NCBI GenBank assembly: GCA_023014335.1
Contig: JAECYW010000003.1
Coordinates: 2,418,001 to 2,482,000 of the forward strand
Reading direction: 5' to 3'
Source: Galerina marginata
Taxonomy: Eukaryota > Basidiomycota > Agaricomycetes > Agaricales > Galerinaceae
DNA: 64,000 bases
The notes beneath the pieces were generated by a model. It had not been told where the DNA came from. It did not search any database and was given only the letters and a program-made list of their open reading frames with translations. Made by a program: the position numbers and the translations under genes. Within the stretch, counting starts at the first letter, position 1. Each line of letters begins with the position of its first letter. Shown in pieces: positions 9,846-21,068 of the stretch.

Positions 9846-12800
9846 ATTGGGGTGGCCACCACCCACTCCGTCCACCGTCCTTGGTCCTTGGTCCGATATG
9901 AGAAAGTATACTCATCCCTACACAAACCCACATACACATACACCATGCCAATATCAAGCTCGACCTTCGTTCAGCTCAAAGATAATCTTCTCCATCTTTA
10001 GACTGCCCTTCTTCAGACTCCAAGTCGGTGGGTCTGTGGCCCCACTAGAGTCCAGTCCTTCCTCTTCATGTCTTGGACTGGACTCGTATCCAATTCAACC
10101 AATTCGAACCCAATGCATGCTACCTTTGGCTCTTTCTATGCTCATGCTCTCCCCGTCTGCCACTTATGACCCTTCCTTCCTCTTCCACCCATGGCCCTCT
10201 TCCCTTTCAGCTTGTTGTCCTTGCATTACATTAAATTAACGTTCAACTTCTGGGCTTCTTCTCGTCCCATATTGCAATATTCAATGATTCATGTACGATC
10301 CAAGTTCTTTGAGCCTTGCCCCGTCTTTTTTAATTTTTGCTTTTTATCCTGTCACATGTCTGTAGGCCCCCAAGTTCGTTGCATCCTTTATACCTCTTCT
10401 TTTCATCATGCCTGCCCCGAGTTCTTCCTCTTTCCATGTCTCCTCTCTCCTCTCTCGGTCCCTGTCACATAAATATCTGTTCTATTTCGTACACTCATAC
10501 ACTTTCCGACATTGCCCACATTACACACGTTACAGTATCATACACCACACATACTATTATTTCCGTCCAATCCAATCCAAGGTCGACGTTGCACGATCAT
10601 CGTTATCGTCATCTTCATCATCTCGTCCAATAACGCTATCAGGTACCTCGTTCTAGTTGGTATAATGTTAATCCGTCAGTGCCTAGAAATCAGCGAACAT
10701 GACACCTTGCTTATAATAAATATGACATTGTCATGGCTTGAGTATCACATTATAGCAGGCGTACAATCAAGCAAATGAAATGAGCAAGAGCAGTAAGTTG
10801 CCGTACACATGATGTACTCACATGTTTACACATCCACCTACTTTCCTCCCGATAGACGTTGATAGACGAGATAAAAATGGTCTGTCAGGCTTCCTGGCTT
10901 TCAGTTTGGGCGTCCCGTCCCATGAAATAAATAAATCAGAAGTGAGTACGGCACAGGCTCTCAGCCTGGGCGTCCTATATCCCTCGGCTCTCCGGTTCCT
11001 TAAATTAAAGATGCCAAATTGAAGGTGCTGCGCGTAAAAATAGTGTTCAAGTATAGTCTCCAATATCCAGTCGCGATAAGTTGGAGTATCAATGCATGGA
11101 GGAGATAATCGAACCTCATCAAGCTAGAAGCACCTGGAGGACTCTATAACCGCTCGACAGATACCTGATCCGCCAGTTCGCCAAAACCCAGGAAATACAA
11201 GTCGACTCGTGATCAGACTTTTAAGGTTGAGGGTACAGTAAGTAAACACTGATATGAACGCCGTGCCCGACCCTTGATACGAAGCCTGAGAGGCCACGAT
11301 ATTGTTAAGGAAGGTCCCCCATTTTCAGAACTTTGAAGTGGAAAAGCGTCAAGTCGGACCCGGATAGGCGGACGAGGTGACCAGGACCAGTTGCAAGAGG
11401 TCCAAGAGAGGGCTTTAAATATATCGACCTCGAGGTTACCCCAGGGAAATCCTGGGGTAGACTTCTGACTGGAGTTAGCTTATACGAGGACAAAAGCACT
11501 TGCAGTCTTGCCTAGCACCGGCAAATTGAAGAGAAAAAAATTAGCGGGGTGGCCGATCGGTAACTAATAGGCAATTCACCAAGTCCCGCTCAGCCGATGT
11601 TATCCAGATTAATTGACCGTTGAACCAAGGTAAGTAACCGTTGGCTCGCAGCGGCCCGACAGCAGGTACCAGCTCGAGCATAGATATTCACCTTTGGGGA
11701 CGTCGTAACTGTTTGTCGCCTAGAGTTAAAAAATGAAGCGATTTACGGGCCTCCCATATTCTGGGTCTCAGATTTCCTTGGAACGCTGGCGGGCGTTTGA
11801 TATACACCCGACATTTGATACCAGCAATACCAGAACAAGGAGGCAAAAGGTCCAACCAAGAGACCCTGGCTTGAAGGGACCAACAACGTCGGGCTGCACG
11901 ACCATGCAGACATAACAGTGCAGGAGTTCCGTATTTGGTAGAATATTGTGGGCATCGACCGACACCATCATGATGAAGTCATATATTTATGTCCCTAAAA
12001 CCTGTTTGAAACATGCATGGGGAGAGTACTGAGTAGTAAAAGCTTACTGTAAGATTTTTCAACAATTTGAGTGTTCCCAACATTTGCAAGATATCCTGTT
12101 GCCAGATTTTTCGTCCCGAGTTTCCCGCTAGTCGCAGATCGTTGGGGCGGTAAATCATGATCGTGAGCTACGAGGTCCCCTAGGTTGCCTGGCATCGTAT
12201 GATGGTCACCAGCAAGGATTGTCAACTTGTGGTGAAGGCCAGCGCTAGATAGTCGTCGCGGGCGACGGAGTTCCTGGAAAGCTGAACCTCGCTCGAACAC
12301 CTTGAAGGGATTTTGGGAGCCATGCTCGGCGGTGTGCAATAAATAGAATTCGTAAACGCTTTTGGTGGTCCATCTGTCTGCTTCTGTATGTACATATGGC
12401 ACGGAGGAAGGATATCATTTTGATGATGTATTCTTGAACTCTGATCATGGGATAGATCCACGCACCTGTATATTCTCATCCGCATCAATTTAGCAAATCT
12501 CGATTTTTCGGAAACCAGCCTGGCTGATTGACGGTGGTAGGGTCCTTGAAATATCTACATCAATCAGGCTCCAACAGCGCATCCAGTATGAAGACCGGCG
12601 GGGGGGGAGACTCCGTGAACTTTACCTCTTCTACCGCGACGGTAGAAGTTGGAGGAGTCGACGAACGGAGGTTCGGATGAATTCATACATGTTGTCATGG
12701 AGATGATGGCATGCTCTTCTGCTCCTTCAAGATCTCGAGAATGATTCAGCGACATACGCAAATTTCTAGGCAGGGCCGAAAAGAGGACATGGTGGCGTTG

Positions 12801-12957
12801 ATCTGGAGAATGGGAAGATACATCGAGAATCTTGATATATCTATCCACCGGCTGAGGTCTTAAGGTGAGTTTTTGTCAAACCTTACCACCCCACCTCCTC
12901 CGCGTAGGCCTTGGTGGCCTCCGAATCCACTTCAGTCTCCGTAGCACTGACTTACCC
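9846..12957. other. long gene-free stretch, possible minus-strand gene remnants
   Basis: The first 800 bp are pyrimidine-rich and are probably 3' untranslated sequence of the La-related gene. From about 12848 down to 11750 the minus strand contains several short coding-like pieces in different frames. One lies about 12350-12100 and contains LTILAGDHHTMPG, another about 11970-11770. I could not join them into a gene or name a family, and they may be the remains of one. No repeats or transposon ends seen. Confidence 0.4.
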
Positions 12958-14927
12958 ATGCCCACGAAGACGAAAACCCAAGCAACACTGGTCTGGCCGC
13001 CAGTCCTTATTCGAGAAGACGAGACTGAAGAGGAGAGGAAATTGCGGGTGGGTGAGGAAGCGGAGGCAAAACGCGTGAGCGACACCATTGATCGACAAAT
13101 TGAAGTGGAGCGCCAGGTCAAAAGTAAGACCGCACAAGGGGCGAAGATATTACTCTTAGGTGCGCGTAACTCGCTCGTCCTCATTTCTGACGATTAAACA
13201 TGCGCCGCAGGTCAAGCAGAGTCGGGAAAATCCACGGTACTGAAAAATTTCCAGTTACATTTCGCTCCAAAGGCTTTTGAGCTCGAGGTGAGTTTGGTCC
13301 ACTTGCGTAAGTGCCCCACTCAAAGGACGAAATCTGGCAGGCTGAGGTCTGGCGACCCGTCATCCATTTAAACCTCGTTAGGTCCGTCAACTTCATTGTG
13401 AACTTGGTTCTATCCCGGAACCAAGGTCTTCGTGATTCTTTGCCAAACCACCAACGGAAACCGTCCATAACTTCGCGACCCATTGGCAACGACCTTCGAA
13501 AACTTTGCGTTCGACTGGCTCCTTTACGACAGGTCGAAGAAAACTTGATTAAAATCTTATCAGGAGACGAAAACCCAAGGTCTGATGATTCTTCTGGAGT
13601 AAACAGCCAGCCTTATAACCCAGCAAAGGCCCCCGACGTTGCTATCGCCGCCGGGAAAGGTTGGAGGCAGGCATTTTCGCTCCAGCGGCGCTCCTTGGAA
13701 TCCATCGGCTCGAGCACACGGAGCGACAGGTCAAACGATGGTCAAAACCGTCGAATATTGGCAGCCCTAGGTGACGATATTGCTGCGCTATGGAAGGATG
13801 AAATAGTCCAGCACGTCTTGAAATCATCGGAAATCGCTCTCGAAGAGCAGCCTGGTTTGTCAGTTGGTTTCCTGCAACATATTCAGCTGTATCTCATGTC
13901 GAAACAGCTTTTTAGACCAGGTCGTTCGTATAACGAAGGAGGACTACAGACCACGTCCTGGTGAGTGCCCTTTGGCCGTTCAATCACCTAGATAAGATCA
14001 CCCATGTGTACTACATCAGATGACGTCCTCAAAGCGCGTGTAACAACTATCGGACCTGAGGAACATACTATTATTGCAGAAAGTGGGAGTGAAAAGGCAA
14101 AACAGTGGACGATATACGATGTAGGTGGCAGTCGAGGTCAACGAGGCACGTATTTCGTCCTTGCTAAATGACTTTGCCTTACATCTCGTTTTCAGCTGCT
14201 TGGGCTCAATTTTTCGATGATGGTACGTCTACTCACCCACTCTAAGAGTGCTCAATGTTGAATCTTTTGAGTAGTGAATATTATAATATTTCTGGCACCT
14301 ATGTCAGGATTCAATCAAGTGCTCGCGGAAGACGAAAGTGTTAATCGTTTGGTAAATTTAATCCGTTGGGCCTGACAGCTTCGACGCTAATGGGTTTGTT
14401 ATAGACAGACTCGCTGAGATTGTGGCAACTCATTTGCAGCAACAAAATCCTGGCCGGAGTAGAATTTGTGCTTTTTCTGAACAAACTTGATATCCTTGAC
14501 GCGAAACTCAAATCCGGCGTCCAATTTTCGTCATTTGTCACGTCATACACCAATAAACCTAACGAAACAAAACCAGTCGCACGGTGTAAGATCCATCTTT
14601 CATTTTTAAACCATGCCAAGTACTCACGTTCGCCTTCAAAGACCTTCTCGATGTTTTTGTATCGCTCCATCAACAATACTCTCCAAAACGTAGGAAGCTC
14701 CACCCCCACTTGACATGTGCGGTCGTAAGTTGGACATCATTTCCCCGAATTCATTCCTTGTCTGACCGTTTTCTTCTTGGTTTTATAGGACACCAAGGCG
14801 ACCTCATCAATAATTACCAGAAGTGAGTGATTCTATTTCTCGTGACGAACTGGAATCTTACTTCTGTGTCCGATTAGTCCAAGAGGTGATCTTGGTCAAA
14901 ATTCTGGCACAAACTAATATCATATGA
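12958..14927 (+). CDS. heterotrimeric G-protein alpha subunit, basidiomycete-expanded type
   Basis: Eleven exons: 12958-13159, 13211-13287, 13341-13858, 13908-13960, 14020-14145, 14196-14222, 14275-14351, 14405-14585, 14642-14724, 14789-14822, 14878-14927. They sum to 475 codons plus stop. G1 is GQAESGKST (about residues 68-76), switch I ARVTTIG (289-295), switch II DVGGSRGQR (317-325), G4 NKLD (386-389), G5 TCAVDT (445-450); the C-terminus ends QTNII. About 210 residues separate G1 from switch I against about 130 in standard G-alpha, so the helical domain carries an insertion. The Gln that positions the hydrolytic water (DVGGQ) is Ser321. There is no N-terminal MGxxxS myristoylation motif. 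The intron at 14146 starts with GC. Expected role: membrane-proximal GTP switch coupled to receptors. Confidence 0.92.
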
Positions 14928-15328
14928 CCGGATGCTAGTCCTATACCTACAGCATTTTTTATTACATTATTATTCCACTCTTTCGATTGCATCCACCACC
15001 CATTCGCAATTTTTGTGTATCTTCAAGATGTATTTCTACTTTGTTTTAGCACTTTGATTACAAAATGAATTCCTAGCTATTAGGCCGGATAACCGTCCGG
15101 TATTGTAATATGCGTGCTGCGGTGAAAACGTCCAGGCGTCTTGCCCTATCAGTGCGCAGTGCAGATAGGTACCAGCGGCCGTGTGGTTGGCTGCGCTACT
15201 GCGCGGCTGAGCAGGGCGTCCCGTGACTCTAAATGACGTAATGTCCAGGGTTAACGCATGGGAACATGGCTAAAAGAGCGCTGCATCCCCAGCGGCATCA
15301 TCCTCTCTCCACAACCACCACAACCACA
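14928..15328. other. intergenic: G-alpha 3' region and Pmp3 promoter
   Basis: No gene. A short dyad CCGGA-N6-TCCGG lies near 15083-15098. The region just before the Pmp3 start has a TAAAAG-like element near 15272 followed by C/A-rich leader sequence, which fits a core promoter. Confidence 0.5.
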
Positions 15329-15789
15329 ATGGTCAAGTCCTCAGACGTTATCCTCATCCTCGTAAGTTTCAAAAACTAGAACAGGAGGCAGTTTTAGTAA
15401 TCCGAATATCTCATACAGGTCGCCATCCTCTTCCCACCAGCGGCTGCTGGTATCATTACAGGCTGCAGTTGTGATCTGCTCATCAACATCGCGTTGACAG
15501 TGTAAATCTTGGTTACTTATGACATTATGGACCTTATTTTATTATATTTCTTTCAGGCTGGGTTACATTCCTGGACACATTCACGCCTTTTGGCTGATAT
15601 ACAGGAAGATGCAAGCAGAGGAGCGTTTCGGCCAGGGCGGTTTCTTATGTGAGTTAGACAGGTATCACTCCATTCTTGCCATTTCAGCGCTGACCATTCG
15701 TCGAAGATGTCGGAAATGGACAATACCAACCTTTATATCAGAACGATGGTCCTGCCCAAGCTCCTTACTATGGAGCTACTGGTCGCTAG
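15329..15789 (+). CDS. PMP3: Pmp3 family plasma-membrane proteolipid (UPF0057)
   Basis: Four exons: 15329-15361, 15419-15501, 15557-15648, 15707-15789, together 96 residues. Two hydrophobic helices (about residues 6-26 and 30-52) surround the family signature PPAAAGIITGCSCDLLINIALT, and LGYIPGHIHAFW follows. Both are hallmarks of Pmp3/Ric1/Sna-type proteolipids that affect membrane potential and salt tolerance. The hydrophilic tail (VGNGQYQPLYQ, ending YYGATGR) is the extension usual in basidiomycete copies. The last acceptor at 15706 lies just after a CTGAC branch site and avoids a stop in the alternative acceptor frame. The four exon lengths total exactly 97 codons. Membrane location and role follow from the family. 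Confidence 0.93.
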
Positions 15790-16606
15790 AGGCGCATCCA
15801 TAATTTTTCTCCTGGCCGCCCATACCCCTGTCGGAAGTGCATATAGGATACTTTTGTGAACCGGATGTTACGACTCCATTCCCTTTTGTATTGTTTCTTT
15901 ATTGTATATAACTTTCGGACCTGTCATCAACTTTTCATGGGTTGTTTGCGGATTGATATACTCAGCACTGGTCGTTTATCAGGGAGAACACAAGAACAGC
16001 ATTGGTACTGTTGGCTGTTCTCCTGTTTAAGAATATCTGGAGAAGCCTATTACCAACGGATCGGAGAGTTCAGTCTCTGAGTTCGGTGCAGGGGTTGTTG
16101 AAAAGCAAGAAAGCAATGACGACATCTAAACTTTTTTAACCAGCAAAAGAAACATCTGGCTGAAAACGTCTTCTCAAAATATTCATTCGTTGCAAGTTAA
16201 TTTCAAGATTAGCAGTCTGTATGTTGTGTAAGTAGGTATTACAAGGGCTGTAAGGAATATAAACTCGCAGTACATCGTACATCTACAGCTACAGTAGGTG
16301 AGGTGTCGTAAGGGTATCTATGCAGTGGAAATGAATGTGAATGATAAATTATACGGGTCGTTGAAATGTTATGAACAAATAAATGGATGATGATAGATGG
16401 GATTGAAGAGAATGTCCGACAGCCTGATTATATTTACATGGTCCGTAGGTAGTCGATTGCGTGCATCGTGCATGGATTGATGTCGTGGCATTAAGATATG
16501 GTGGTCCAAAAAATCGAGTTGGAAAGAGCGATGGAACGAACGTAAAATGGAATAAAAAAAATAATCCAGGGGCAAACGAATGAAAATGGAAGCAACAAGA
16601 AAAACC
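15790..16606. other. intergenic between convergent genes
   Basis: Holds the 3' untranslated regions of the Pmp3 gene (from the left) and the Cys-rich membrane protein gene (from the right). No further gene or repeat recognised. Confidence 0.55.
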
Positions 16607-19509
16607 TCATTTCCAGAATGGGTTCTTCGCAGCTTTACTCTGCTGTTGCTGCTGGCGTTCCCTTTCTCCCAAGCCATAAGTGCTCGCAGAGAACCGAGAC
16701 GTCAGGTCCTTCTTCACAGGCTGGCGCGGATCCGGTGCGCGTCGAGGGACACCCGTCATCTGGGAGTACATCGAACCCGCCGACATTCGACTGCTTGCGT
16801 CGCTGATAGACCGTTGGTCGGGGTGGCGGTAGTGGTCCGGATAATACCTCGTGCGCTCAGGCGACTCGGGCCTGTTGTACGAGCTGATCAGGTTAATCAT
16901 GTCGACGTCATGGCTGGAAGGTGGTGCAGGCCGCGGAGGAGGTGAGGGGGAAGTGGGAAGCATCCTCGCCTCCTCTGCAGCTCTCAGCTTCGTCAACTTA
17001 ACGTCCTCGCCCTCGTCAGGACGAACAGGGCCGAGGTGGACGATATTGGGATGCGCCACCACCCTGCGGCTGCGATTGTGTCCGAAAAGCTTTTCGCCGA
17101 ACCGAATAAGCCTCCACCTCCAGCTCGTGCGGCCTCGGTTGACGGCAGAACCAGTGGCAAATAACGCTGTCTTCTTAGCTCGTTGTTTGCGTTGACGCCT
17201 ACGGAAAAGCCAGATGACGACGAGGAATATGAAGGCGCAGCCTAGCGCCATCAAAAGTATCTGCCACCATTCCAACCTCCGTGACTTCACCACGGTCGTC
17301 GGTACGTTGATGCCAGTAACACTAGGTAGAGGCGCAGCCGTGCCGGTTCCCGAGGGTTTCAAAACGACGAGGTCCGAGAGGCAGACGCCAAGGCCAGCAA
17401 TGACGTTGGAGCTGGATTGGCAATTCGCCGCAACACACGAACCTTGCCGGAGGACTTGGGTTGAGCTTGAACACGCTAGGCAATTGCTTGGTCCCGGTCC
17501 TGAACAGCTGGAGCAACTGGAGTCGCAGGTTTGGCAGGAGGATGATGTGGGATCGAAGAATTGCGACTGGCTACACGTTGGCAGGCAGCGTCCATTACTG
17601 AGGACAGGTCGGTTGGTGGGACAGCTGGTGCATTGGTTGAAAGCACCACCGGAGCAGCTTGTGCAATCGGGGTGACACGCTAAACACTGTCCTGAAGCGG
17701 AGAATGTGCCAGAGGGACAATTCGAAATGCATTTCCCATTAGACGATAGCTGGTTATTGGGACATGAAAGACAGAATGTCGGTGTTCCTGCACATGTTGT
17801 ACAAGAAGAATCGCAAGCTATACAATGGTATAAATTAGCGTATAAATAAATTTGAAACACGTAACGACATACGTATGCATGTTACATTATCTTGAGACGA
17901 AACCGTAGTCCCAGTAGGACAACTCTGGACACATTTGCCTTTGTCGAGGAAGAACCCGGGTAAACATTGAGTGCATTGCTTCTGATCCACAGTGGACGCT
18001 GCTGTAAAGTTGGGAATCTGACACTTGGTACACGAAGCACCACAGCCTGAAAAGATTAAGTCAATGAAAAGAAATTGTACCAAGGTCGGGAGTGGACTTA
18101 CTGTCGCATTCTTGTTTATTGTTGTCCGCGATAAGATTAGTTCCTTGACAGATTCCATTAGAATCTGCAGCGATGCACCCTCCGTTGGAGGCGTACAATC
18201 CATCGGCACACACAACGCAGTCGTTCGAAGTCCCTCCAGTGCAAGTGGCGCACGTAGATGAACATAAGGCGCAAGCGGCCCCGTTGCCGAAGCTACCATC
18301 AGGGCATATTTGGCCAGTATTGGTAACCTGTTTCGGAGGTGTGCACTTCGTCGGATCGTTTGGGTTTTGGGTGAAGCCAGACTTGCAAGTGGTGCATGCC
18401 CCGGTTCCGTCGGCACATTGAGTACAACCAAGTTGGCAAACTAAGAAAACATCAGTTACAAGAAATAAAGGCGACTAGAAGTAACGTAACGTACTTTGAC
18501 AATCTCCAGTAGAAGTCAAGAAGAACCCCGGTGAACACTTGGAGCACTGGGTGCCGTCGTTGCCAGTAGTAAACCCTGCGTTACAAGCACATTGGCCGTT
18601 CGCACCGCAGACCCCATTCTTGCAGTTGCATTTCGTTGGATCGTTGGCAATAGCAGGCTTCAAGCATCTGCCAGTTCCGGTGATACCCTCGTCACATGTC
18701 TGGCAGTTGGATGGACAAGGTTGGCATGTTGGCCCAAAGAAACCCGATGCACAAGACTCGCAAGAGGCGCCGGTAAATCCGGCGGGGCACTTACAAGTCC
18801 CTGCAGATGTGCACACTCCTGAACCAGCGCAAGTTGGGTTGCAAGCAGCAGACTGGATGTCTGCAATGGAAAGCGAGCCTTGGCTGCTTGACGGCAGCTG
18901 AGCGACATCCGGAACAGCTTCCCACACAATAACACGCTTGTTCGAGCCAGCGTTGAGAGCGATCCAAACATTTGAGGACAGGGCTAGTGCCGCTGCAGGC
19001 AACGGAATCGACGAATTGCCGATTGGTGAAGTCGGAAGGACAGTGAATGCAGCTTCGCCAGAATACAGTGTGCCTGAATATACAGATACACCGGGCTCGA
19101 GGGCGAGATTGAGTGGCAAGGCCAGTGAGGTAGAGTTGCCGAACCCAGCAGAAGGGGTTATCGATGCTGAAGAGGTCGTCAGCGCATTGTGGAGGAGCTG
19201 GGGGTTGGTTGTGGCGGAATAAACGCCAGGAAGGAGTTGGATAGGTAAAGAGAGGCTTGAAGAAGATAGTTTGGCACCGACTTGTTAAGATATTTCAGGA
19301 AAACGACCAAATGGTTTAGAGTGAGGAACATACTGGTCGTGTTAGAGTATCCTTGAAGGCATTGGCCTGCGGTACACAGAACCGTCGGTGTCGTTTGAGC
19401 AGCTAGAACAAAGACAATGATCAGAGGTGTCTATAAGATAGAGCCTATAACGCTTACAGGTTGATATAGGCAGGAAGAGCAGGAAGATGGCGTAAAAGCT
19501 CGCGAACAT
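16607..19509 (-). CDS. receptor-like Cys-rich (EGF/furin-repeat) single-pass membrane protein
   Basis: Six exons read leftwards: 19509-19458, 19402-19334, 19280-18495, 18440-18102, 18046-17873, 17817-16607; 876 residues. A signal peptide (MFASFYAIFLLFLPISTSA) is followed by a Ser/Thr-rich extracellular region. Then comes a laminin/EGF-like module near residues 187-215 (CNPTCAGSGVCTSAG and following). Many furin-type CxxC repeats follow up to about residue 620, then one transmembrane helix (about 657-679, WWQILLMALGCAFIFLVVIW), a basic stop-transfer RRRQRKQR and a roughly 195-residue Pro/Ser/Arg-rich tail ending in a Gln run. The layout is that of growth-factor-receptor-like proteins, without a kinase domain. 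Function unknown; cell-surface sensing or cell-wall contact is inference. A longer in-frame start at 19593 would bury the signal peptide, so 19509 is preferred. Confidence 0.85.
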
Positions 19510-19976
19510 CGCGAGATCGTTAGAGGAAAAGGACGGGGGGTGGTGGTGGTAGGGGAGAAAGAGCGAGAAGGAACGAGCGACAACGATGGCCAAAGGATAA
19601 GGCCTGTTGTCTGACTCGATGCCCGAGCAACATTGTCCATTCTTCGTCTCTCACAATTGTTGCTGGTGGAATGCAGAGAACAATTACGAGCTGTTGTCAT
19701 TGTTACCCAAATATGGAAATGCCTAAATATAGACAAGCAGCGGAGATAACGCGTCACAATTGGCATCACGTGACCGAGACGTGTCCATCCTGGCGTTCCG
19801 CTGACATCCATTGACCGCCTTCTTACAACCTTAAATCGACTTCGGAGAGTATTATGGATTGCTCCAGTTCCAATTTTGTCGAAAAAGAAATCCAGCCTCC
19901 AATACTCAACGAGACTGTAGGTAAAAGTTTTATCATCCAATGTCCAAGGGGGTCCCGGAAAAAAAAAAAAAGACCT

Positions 19977-20021
19977 GGGGTCGATATTTTTCTAAAGCCA
20001 ACTTTCGGTGGACTAACTAAC
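19977..20021 (+). repeat. diverged direct repeat, copy 1
   Basis: Starts GGGGTCGA and ends GGACTAACTAAC. It has the same length (45 bp) and identical end blocks as the copy at 20407-20451, with a diverged T-rich middle. Possible terminal sequence of a decayed element. Confidence 0.5.
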
Positions 20022-20406
20022 TTACATAATCAGGAACATAGCCAAATATAGTAATATTACATCATTTTCGGTCACTTCCGTGCATCAGTTCCGACTTCGG
20101 TGCTTGTTGGCCTCCTGGAGGCTCCCTCTAGCGCTCTGCAACGTATAAAAATGAGTGTAAGACTTTGAAAATAGACATCAATAGCTTATTATACAGTTTT
20201 TAGGTTAGTAACATCATGCTAACAGTTTTGGGCCAGCATGTAGCATGTGTGCAACATCGCAGCATTTTATGCGGTTTTCGGGCTGTAAATGAACAAATTT
20301 ATGCTTCATCCCAAGCAAATCCCAAGTTCTGACTGTATTACAAAATTTGAACAGTATTTAGCTGCCCTTAGAGAGCTAAAATCAAGTTTTGGGGGCAGTT
20401 TACCGG

Positions 20407-20451
20407 GGGGTCGAACTTTTTTTTTCGCCTCCGGCGGCTGGACTAACTAAC
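20407..20451 (+). repeat. diverged direct repeat, copy 2
   Basis: Same orientation, length and end blocks (GGGGTCGA and GGACTAACTAAC) as the copy 430 bp upstream. It is followed directly by a GC-rich CCGGGTACCGGTCCGG stretch. Confidence 0.5.
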
Positions 20452-21068
20452 CGGGTACCGGTCCGGTATTTTGATCCCGGCACCCCCTTGCCAATGTCTG
20501 CCAGTACTCTATACTCGAATGAGATCAACCCTCAGTTTCAGAATCCGAATTGTATAATCCGAGGGTCCGAAACGAGGTCAGTTATCATGCCCAACCCACA
20601 CGCCTCAATGAAATCCCATCGAGTTTTGTTTTCCAAGTATCTCACGTAGATAGACGTCAAACATTTCCATCGCGAATCGTAAAGTAGTGTCTCCAACCGA
20701 TTCCAACGTAGCTAGCCTAATAAAATCGTCACGTGAAATAAAAGTCAGGACGCGAGAGGCTGTACAAAGTCACGCCTGAAATCGCCGAGGCTATGTTTCC
20801 AAGGCAGTGCCTGTCCGGAGATATTTCCTAGTATGGGTTTTTGCACTCTTTGTAAACCTGGACTTTAGAGTCCAGGCATACTCGAATGTATTTGCGTAGT
20901 CCTTTTTTCAACAAAGCAAGCGTTACAGATTGGAAGAAGGGAGTAGATGTGATGATGTTGGGAAGAGATGGTAGTAGGAATAGACTGGAGGTTTGTGTAC
21001 GCATACACAATGACCAAGACGCAGAAGTGCCTCCCTCGGGATAAACAGGTTGTTATGCGAGTCCCTTA

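Larger units (their letters stand above)
19510..21068. other. gene-free, repeat-containing stretch
   Basis: No credible coding sequence. It includes a poly-A run at about 19959-19971 and a related pair of 45-bp direct repeats (19977-20021 and 20407-20451). Between them is AT-rich sequence with several long-range similarities I could not resolve. This is plausibly relic transposon DNA, but no intact termini or target duplication was found. Confidence 0.45.

Noticed and set aside
15083..15098. CCGGA-N6-TCCGG dyad and a similar GC-rich word near 20450 as copies of one element.
   Set aside because: Only about a dozen bases are shared and no termini or duplications are present; too little to claim a repeat family.
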